Program-made: the position numbers and the translations under genes | Shown: in pieces, positions 50,411 through 54,972 of the stretch | Layout of the letters: the number at the start of each line of letters is the position of its first letter | Numbering within the stretch: position 1 is the stretch's first letter | Source: a bacterium | Lineage (GTDB): Bacteria > Bacteroidota > Bacteroidia > Cytophagales > Cyclobacteriaceae | Direction: 5' to 3' | NCBI GenBank assembly: GCA_024743255.1 | Contig: JANSWY010000028.1 | Coordinates: 1 to 54,972 of the forward strand | DNA length: 54,972 nucleotides | Notes under the pieces: model-generated | The model's database searches: none | Told to the model about the DNA's origin: nothing | What the model saw: only the letters and a program-made list of their open reading frames with translations

Positions 50411-52573
50411 ATGCAACTAAGGACCAGATATGTTACCGATATTCAATATTTCCTAATCACTGATCCTTCACCTTTAGTTTCTCCATTCCTTCCTCCAACA
50501 TCATTTACCAGTGGTGCTATTGATTTCCTTAAAAGCTCTCCTGTTAACCTAGATCAATTAGCTAATTCCATGGCATTTATGGAGTATGCAATGATGAATA
50601 GAATAAATCCGGTATACGATTTCAATGTTTTTCATGTTGGTGACTATGAAAAATTAAAAAAAACGATAAACGCTAGCGGTCAAATTCAAGTTTTTGTTTT
50701 CAATTGTAAAAAGACGGATGAGGGGAGAATTTATAAAGATTTAGCATCCAATAAGAGTAAAATAAGATTCTTTAAACTCCAACATTCCAGTTCCGAAACT
50801 GGAGAAAATAATATCGTTGACGAACCCAATTCATTACTTTACAAGTTGGTGGAAAATCAAGATTTAATATTCGAAAAAATCGGTATCCAAGCTTTTCCAA
50901 TTAACCCAAAGATTGAACTTAGTTACAAAGGCTTTAATAATGCTTCTTTTTTTACTCCATCACTGTCAAATTACTTACTTCTCGATAGGATGATTGGTAA
51001 CTTCTTGTCTGTGGAATCAGATAACAATTTAGACGAAATAAAACCAATCCTACTTCAAGAGTCTGAAAAGGCTCAACAAAACCCAAATTCTTTTGAAAGG
51101 CAAGAAGTTTTTATAGATCAGATTAAGAAGATTGACTTCTTTAGAGAAGTACTTATTCAAAATAGTTTTGTTGAGCCTGGATCGGCCATAGAACCTATGC
51201 TTCATCCTCTAATTATTGTATCTCCTTTTTACAATCCTGATTTGAAGAAAATTTATGAAGATCAGGAGATTATTAAACTGATACAAGTTGAGCAGTCCAG
51301 TAACTATATCAATAAAGTCAGTACAAAAGCATCGGAGGAACTTGTTCATGCATCGATAAAATTCACTCAAGATAGAATTCGATACCTCGATGATGTTGCC
51401 TTCCTACATGCATCTTTCGATTTTGGACCTGTTATTAGATTACCTGCAATGGGGAAGTCTTTAAATCAAAACCTTTCCTTTTTTAGAGCTGATAATTTCC
51501 CAAAAATAACTTCGATTAAGACCAGAAGGAAGCTAAAGAAAATGATTTCATCATTCGGAATTAATTATTCGAAAAAAGTTCTTGGATCAAATTTGAAAGA
51601 AACAATTAAAACAAGAAATGGACAGCTTATCGCTATTACAGATTTACCAATAGAGTGGACTATGATTGATAACGTTCCTTTATCATTTACACATGATATC
51701 TGTCGACTCCCAGAAACATCCCTTCATGGGCTAATGTCTCTATTTATGTACAATAAGACATATGAGTACTCTATTCCTGAAAACCTGCTAGAAAAAACCT
51801 TAGTAATTCATGGCACTGATGACGAAAGATTTTTACCCTGGATTTCATTAGTGAATAGTTTTTCAGATGAAAAGAAGTTTCATGTCAAAACATGCCTCAG
51901 CGTAAGCGAGGTAAAAGATGTTATTTCGGAATTGAACCCTGATTTAATTGTATTCGATTGCCATGGTGGATATGACAAAATAAAACAATCAACTTTCCTG
52001 AAAATTGGAGATGAAATTCTAGATGGGGATCAAGTTGTAAGGAATAATATCTCGGCACCTTTGGTTTTTTTGTCTGCATGCGGAACTGCCCCAACCTATG
52101 GGACTATAAATTCAATCGCAAATGCATTTTTTGAAGCTGGTGCAGCATCAGTAACAACAACATACATACCAATTTCAATAGACTCTGGATCTCTTCTTTA
52201 TCTCCGTTTACTTAACAAATTAGACATAGCAACTCGAAAACCAATTCACAAGAACTGGCTAGAGTTTGTTTCTCACATCATAAGGACTTCTTCAATAAAT
52301 GATGCCTTTAAAGCAGTCCAAACTAAAATTAAAGAGAAAGAGCAGAGAGAGTTTTTCAATCAAAATGTTGAAGCTCTTACAGATTCATTAGTATTTGATA
52401 AACGTCGTGACCTATTCCTTAAATTGGATAAAAGAATTGAGTCATTAACCAAAATGAAAGAAAATACCTTTTCTAAGGTAATTCCTGAGTATCTTTTGTA
52501 CAGTAATTTAGGACGTAGTGATTTAATTTTTTTTGATTCATGGTTAAATATATTTGCTAATAAACCCTCGTAA
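50411..52573 (+). CDS. CHAT-domain (caspase-like) protease
   Basis: 720 residues, cytoplasmic. The C-terminal third is a CHAT peptidase: the strand DLIVFDCHGGYD carries the catalytic His518, and LVFLSACGTAPTYGTIN carries the nucleophile Cys557, 39 residues later as is usual in the family. GAASVTTTYIPI follows as the next core strand. The N-terminal 450 residues are not recognised; no TPR array, nucleotide-binding domain or membrane helix is evident. CHAT proteases in bacteria act in gasdermin, TPR-CHAT/type III-E CRISPR and other defence systems, cutting a partner after a trigger. No gasdermin is visible here; the coiled-coil pair just upstream (122 bases) are the candidate partners. Confidence 0.85.
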   Translation: MQLRTRYVTDIQYFLITDPSPLVSPFLPPTSFTSGAIDFLKSSPVNLDQLANSMAFMEYAMMNRINPVYDFNVFHVGDYEKLKKTINASGQIQVFVFNCKKTDEGRIYKDLASNKSKIRFFKLQHSSSETGENNIVDEPNSLLYKLVENQDLIFEKIGIQAFPINPKIELSYKGFNNASFFTPSLSNYLLLDRMIGNFLSVESDNNLDEIKPILLQESEKAQQNPNSFERQEVFIDQIKKIDFFREVLIQNSFVEPGSAIEPMLHPLIIVSPFYNPDLKKIYEDQEIIKLIQVEQSSNYINKVSTKASEELVHASIKFTQDRIRYLDDVAFLHASFDFGPVIRLPAMGKSLNQNLSFFRADNFPKITSIKTRRKLKKMISSFGINYSKKVLGSNLKETIKTRNGQLIAITDLPIEWTMIDNVPLSFTHDICRLPETSLHGLMSLFMYNKTYEYSIPENLLEKTLVIHGTDDERFLPWISLVNSFSDEKKFHVKTCLSVSEVKDVISELNPDLIVFDCHGGYDKIKQSTFLKIGDEILDGDQVVRNNISAPLVFLSACGTAPTYGTINSIANAFFEAGAASVTTTYIPISIDSGSLLYLRLLNKLDIATRKPIHKNWLEFVSHIIRTSSINDAFKAVQTKIKEKEQREFFNQNVEALTDSLVFDKRRDLFLKLDKRIESLTKMKENTFSKVIPEYLLYSNLGRSDLIFFDSWLNIFANKPS

Positions 52574-52642
52574 TTTTAAATATTCCAAAAGCCAACTCAA
52601 AACCCAAATAATCACCAAGCTCTCCTGACCTGTTTCCATAAA

Positions 52643-52672
52643 AAACCACCTCAAATCACTTTAAGGTGGTTT
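52643..52672 (-). terminator. Intrinsic terminator of the gene at 52689-53339
   Basis: Stem AAACCACCT (52643-52651) with AGGTGGTTT (52664-52672). On the minus strand the stem continues into a run of T, and it begins about 17 bases after the stop codon. On the plus strand no T-run follows, so it does not obviously end the CHAT transcript. Confidence 0.7.
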
Positions 52673-52688
52673 CAAAAAGTAGGTTAAA

Positions 52689-53339
52689 TCAAGATTCTTC
52701 GATCATTCCCAATACTTCCAGCAACTGTTTATCAGATTCCAATGCCAGTTTAGCAACAGTCTTGAAATCGTTGATCCATTCCATCAGATCATCCAGGGCC
52801 TGGTCGCGGTTGGCGGTGGCCTGCTGGGCTTCACCTTTTTCAGTAAGTTGAGTAGCTAATTTACTTTCAACATCCAGCACCAAATTCTGGGCTTCAGTTA
52901 ATTTCTCAGCCGTAAGTCCAAATGGAAGCAAAGACTGAGCAATTTCTGGGTTGGATAGGGCATTGGTGTAGAATGTTTTGGCCTGGTGTAACCAACCTGA
53001 ATTACTTAATTTTCTTCTACCATTTAACATTAAGCTCTCCTGTAAACCCCGGTTATCTTTTAAAGCGATACGAGCTAGTTTGAGGTGAACTAAGTAAAGA
53101 CTATTTGCATTTGCTTTAACAAGATGTAACTCATCTGTGGCAGAAAATTGCTCTCCATACTCTTTGACTTGTTTGTCCTGTAAAGTTTGAGCAGTCTCCA
53201 GTAAACTGGCTCCTTCACCTAATTTTGTCTCATCATAACCAAAATTGGCAAGGGCTGATTGGATGGTTGGTACATTAAGTGCATTGGTAATAGCATTTTG
53301 AGAGAAAAGAATTCTCCCGGCAATTGTTCGATCATTCAT
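52689..53339 (-). CDS. Helical protein of unknown function
   Basis: 216 residues, no signal peptide, Leu/Ala/Glu/Gln-rich and predicted all-helical, with a likely helical bundle in which two similar halves can be guessed (ALANFGYDETKLGEGASLLETAQTLQ and SLLPFGLTAEKLTEAQNLVLDVES: a FGxxxxKLxEAxxLxxxxxxLQ-like repeat). The internal duplication and bundle suggest a structural role. The family is not recognised. An array of eight 21-bp repeats lies about 100 bases upstream. Confidence 0.65.
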   Translation of the reverse strand: MNDRTIAGRILFSQNAITNALNVPTIQSALANFGYDETKLGEGASLLETAQTLQDKQVKEYGEQFSATDELHLVKANANSLYLVHLKLARIALKDNRGLQESLMLNGRRKLSNSGWLHQAKTFYTNALSNPEIAQSLLPFGLTAEKLTEAQNLVLDVESKLATQLTEKGEAQQATANRDQALDDLMEWINDFKTVAKLALESDKQLLEVLGMIEES

Positions 53340-53440
53340 AATGAATATAGTTTGGTTAAAAATAAATTCGATGGTATAGATAGCGACAGCAGGTAAATGG
53401 TGCAGAAAGGCAAATCACCTCCGCAGAATTATAAATGACT

Positions 53441-53608
53441 GGTTATCTGTGTTTCTGCAACGGTAATGTGTGTTTCTGCAGCGGTTATGTATGATTCTGC
53501 AATGGTTATATATGATTCTGCAGTGGTTATGTATGATTCTGCAATGGTTATCTGTATTTCTGCAGCGGTTATATATGTTTCTGCAACGGTTATCTGTGTT
53601 TGTGCAGA
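53441..53608. repeat. Tandem array of eight 21-bp repeats
   Basis: Eight units of exactly 21 bases, consensus GGTTATNTNTGTTTCTGCANY, tile 53441-53608 without gaps. Units differ at about five positions. Because 21 is a multiple of three, several frames stay open: the minus frames would give CRNTDNR-like or ITVAETY-like heptads. The array lies in the non-coding stretch 53340-53987, upstream of the minus-strand helical protein. Confidence 0.9.
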
Positions 53609-53811
53609 AAAATTCAAATGGAATAGAAATGAATAGGACAATCTCCCAAAGGAAGCTACTCATTCGACAATCGATGATCATAGGACGTAATTAGTTGTGG
53701 ACTAAAGTAATGGTTGACTAAATGTAGGTTTGATTTGTTTTATTTGCAAATAACGGGATGGTATTTTTAGCTGATTACTATAACCTGTAGCTATTAAAAT
53801 TATCGGTTCTA

Positions 53812-53913
53812 ATTTGGTGGTTGATGGATTAGCACATCGTCTATATAACCTCAAAATACCTAGTTCTGGGTATTTTTAAGTGGTGGGGGATTGGGGATAT
53901 TTATGTTTGAAAG
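53812..53913. repeat. Interspersed intergenic repeat, copy 3
   Basis: Contains the same 28-base core (53852-53879) and GATTGGGGATATTTATG (53889-53905) with nine-base spacing; matches copy 1 over about 100 bases (TTGATGGATT...ATCGTC...). It lies 82 bases before the ADP-ribosyltransferase gene. The rest of 53609-53987 shows nothing else recognisable. Confidence 0.75.
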
Positions 53914-53987
53914 GAGGACATATACTAAATGTTATAGGAAATTGAAAGACCGTCTATAGCAACCAATAATTAAAAAAGGTTTGAGAA

Positions 53988-54701
53988 ATGTATGCACAAT
54001 TAGAGAAATCAAAAGAAAATAATAGGGCGGCTGCTAATTCTGTTACTCAAACGAAGAGTCGCGGAAATCAAGATTTTGGGTTTGTGGATAATCGACCTGA
54101 GGCAATTGCCCAAAGAAAACTTCAACAGAGTGCCAATCAAAAAAACTCGAATTTCCCGATGCAGAGGATTCACAAAACCATGGAGCCTCCATCTAAAATG
54201 GAACTTGAAATGATGGGGATATGGAACGAAGCTAGTCTCCACCTCATAAAACTTTTGAAATACGAGAAAAAGGGTTTGCATGGCACGAATTATAAACATG
54301 CAATTTCGATGATGACACAGGGAATAAAAGTTGATATCCCCGACGATAAAAGAACATCGGATGTTACGCCTAAAGGACATAAAGGGTTTTATGTGGACAC
54401 ATCCGAAGAAGGAGGTGCTCACGCTTATTCTTTTGCAGAAATGGCAGCTTATGGAACGCCAAATTCCCCTAGTGATGTTGATTATGAACAGAATTTAGCG
54501 AAAGCAATGGAAAAAGAAGAACAGGCACAAGCAGAATTCAAAAAACACAAAGAACTATTTGCTGATTCTAAAAGAGGTGTGGTCTTAGAGATATGGGGTC
54601 CAAGTGATGTTGTTCCTAAAGAACACGATAAGCACAAAAATGAAGCGATTTTCCTATTAGGAGCAGACCAAATGCTTGTGACGATCAAAGAATTCGTTTA
54701 A
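53988..54701 (+). CDS. ADP-ribosyltransferase-like effector with contractile-injection-system leader
   Basis: 237 residues. The N-terminus has no signal peptide but carries FGFVDNRPEAIAQRKLQQ (about residues 31-48), the leader pattern of Bacteroidota eCIS effectors and DUF4157-linked toxins. The C-terminal domain reads like a PARP/diphtheria-type ART: LHGTNYKHAISMMTQGI with His98, GFYVDTSEEGGAHAYSFA with Tyr135 (or Tyr147), and NEAIFLLGADQMLVTIKEF with Glu219, matching the H-Y-E triad and the PARP motif NEYIVYD...Q. The predicted activity is NAD-dependent modification of a target in a recipient cell. No contractile-sheath genes lie in the window and no immunity gene follows. Confidence 0.72.
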   Translation: MYAQLEKSKENNRAAANSVTQTKSRGNQDFGFVDNRPEAIAQRKLQQSANQKNSNFPMQRIHKTMEPPSKMELEMMGIWNEASLHLIKLLKYEKKGLHGTNYKHAISMMTQGIKVDIPDDKRTSDVTPKGHKGFYVDTSEEGGAHAYSFAEMAAYGTPNSPSDVDYEQNLAKAMEKEEQAQAEFKKHKELFADSKRGVVLEIWGPSDVVPKEHDKHKNEAIFLLGADQMLVTIKEFV

Positions 54702-54735
54702 TTATTTAAAGTAAAAGAATTAGTTACCACCGGAA

Positions 54736-54969
54736 ACTCTCGCAGGTTGTCCCCAACCTGTGAGCACTATGTAACCGAGGACTCTGTCCGTCTCTTTACT
54801 ACGATTAAAAATGGATAAAGCTACACTGACACATTGTAGAGGAACTCCTTAGACAGCCGTATATTTAAATCTGTTTAAATTGTAGTCTGTTTTTAAGAAT
54901 AGAGCAAATGTAGACAGGACTGGAGTCCTGGATTATTTTCCTCACAGGTTGGGGACAACCTGCGAGAGT
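54736..54969. mobile_element. Palindromic MITE/REP-like element with 29-bp inverted ends
   Basis: Perfect 29-bp terminal inverted repeats (54736-54764 and 54941-54969) that each contain a hairpin, CAGGTTGTCCCCAACCTG in the left copy. Inside are further hairpins (GGAC-TCT-GTCC near 54780-54789; GGACT-GG-AGTCC at 54917-54928). No coding frame. The layout fits a non-autonomous element or REP-type doublet, possibly moved by a transposase elsewhere in the genome. Confidence 0.75.
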
Positions 54970-54972
54970 GCA

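Noticed and set aside
53441-53608. CRISPR array
   Set aside because: The units are contiguous 21-mers without unique spacers and no cas genes are nearby.
53415-53694. Short frames through the 21-bp repeats on both strands as genes
   Set aside because: They exist only because 21 is a multiple of three; starts are poor and no domain is seen. Kept as a repeat with the coding option noted under findings.
1-54972. rRNA or tRNA genes, riboswitches
   Set aside because: No cloverleaf, rRNA core sequence or known riboswitch core was recognised by reading; a covariance-model scan was not possible.

Overview
The window is low-GC DNA from a Bacteroidota bacterium, most likely a marine or gliding member of the Cytophagales. 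The evidence is type IX secretion (T9SS) sorting domains of both type A and type B, SprB repeats, a PorP/SprF-family protein, a TANFOR-like domain, TAnnTTTG promoter boxes and frequent ATGA gene overlaps. No rRNA, tRNA or CRISPR array was recognised.

Region 1 (1 to 30.8 kb) is a giant cell-surface operon on the plus strand. Five genes are chained by start/stop overlaps: a large beta-rich surface protein cut by the window edge, a fibronectin-III protein, a 3618-residue SprB-repeat adhesin with a type A sorting domain, a 1951-residue VCBS/Ig-like adhesin with a type B sorting domain, and a PorP/SprF barrel fused to an OmpA domain. About 100 bases later comes a 1803-residue polymorphic toxin: TANFOR-like and Fn3 segments, a zincin motif, a Hint autoprocessing domain, and a C-terminal part with a PD-(D/E)xK-like signature. 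A beta-propeller protein that abuts its stop codon is the candidate immunity protein. I read the block as an adhesin and secretion apparatus linked to a contact toxin.

Region 2 (30.9 to 47 kb) is ordinary chromosome: a frameshifted secreted protein, a HEAT-like protein tail-to-tail with an outer-membrane beta-barrel, a minus-strand cluster of small genes (SnoaL/NTF2-like, DUF4442-like, a Crp/Fnr regulator), two LPP20-like genes, a GlxA-type regulator divergent from a small monooxygenase across a nested dyad, a ParB-like protein, a DinB/MDMPI-like protein, an SDR, a royal-jelly/SMP-30-like lipoprotein and an NTF2-like lipoprotein.

Region 3 (47 to 55 kb) is an accessory island. It holds a compact ABC/AAA-type ATPase, a coupled pair of small helical and coiled-coil proteins followed by a CHAT (caspase-like) protease, a helical protein preceded by eight 21-bp tandem repeats, and a PARP-like ADP-ribosyltransferase with the N-terminal leader seen on contractile-injection-system effectors. 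Three copies of an intergenic repeat precede gene units, and three copies of a different short element sit at gene ends. That gives a cassette-like layout, although no integrase is visible. The window ends with a 234-bp non-coding element bounded by perfect 29-bp inverted repeats.

All assignments come from reading motifs by eye. No database search was run.
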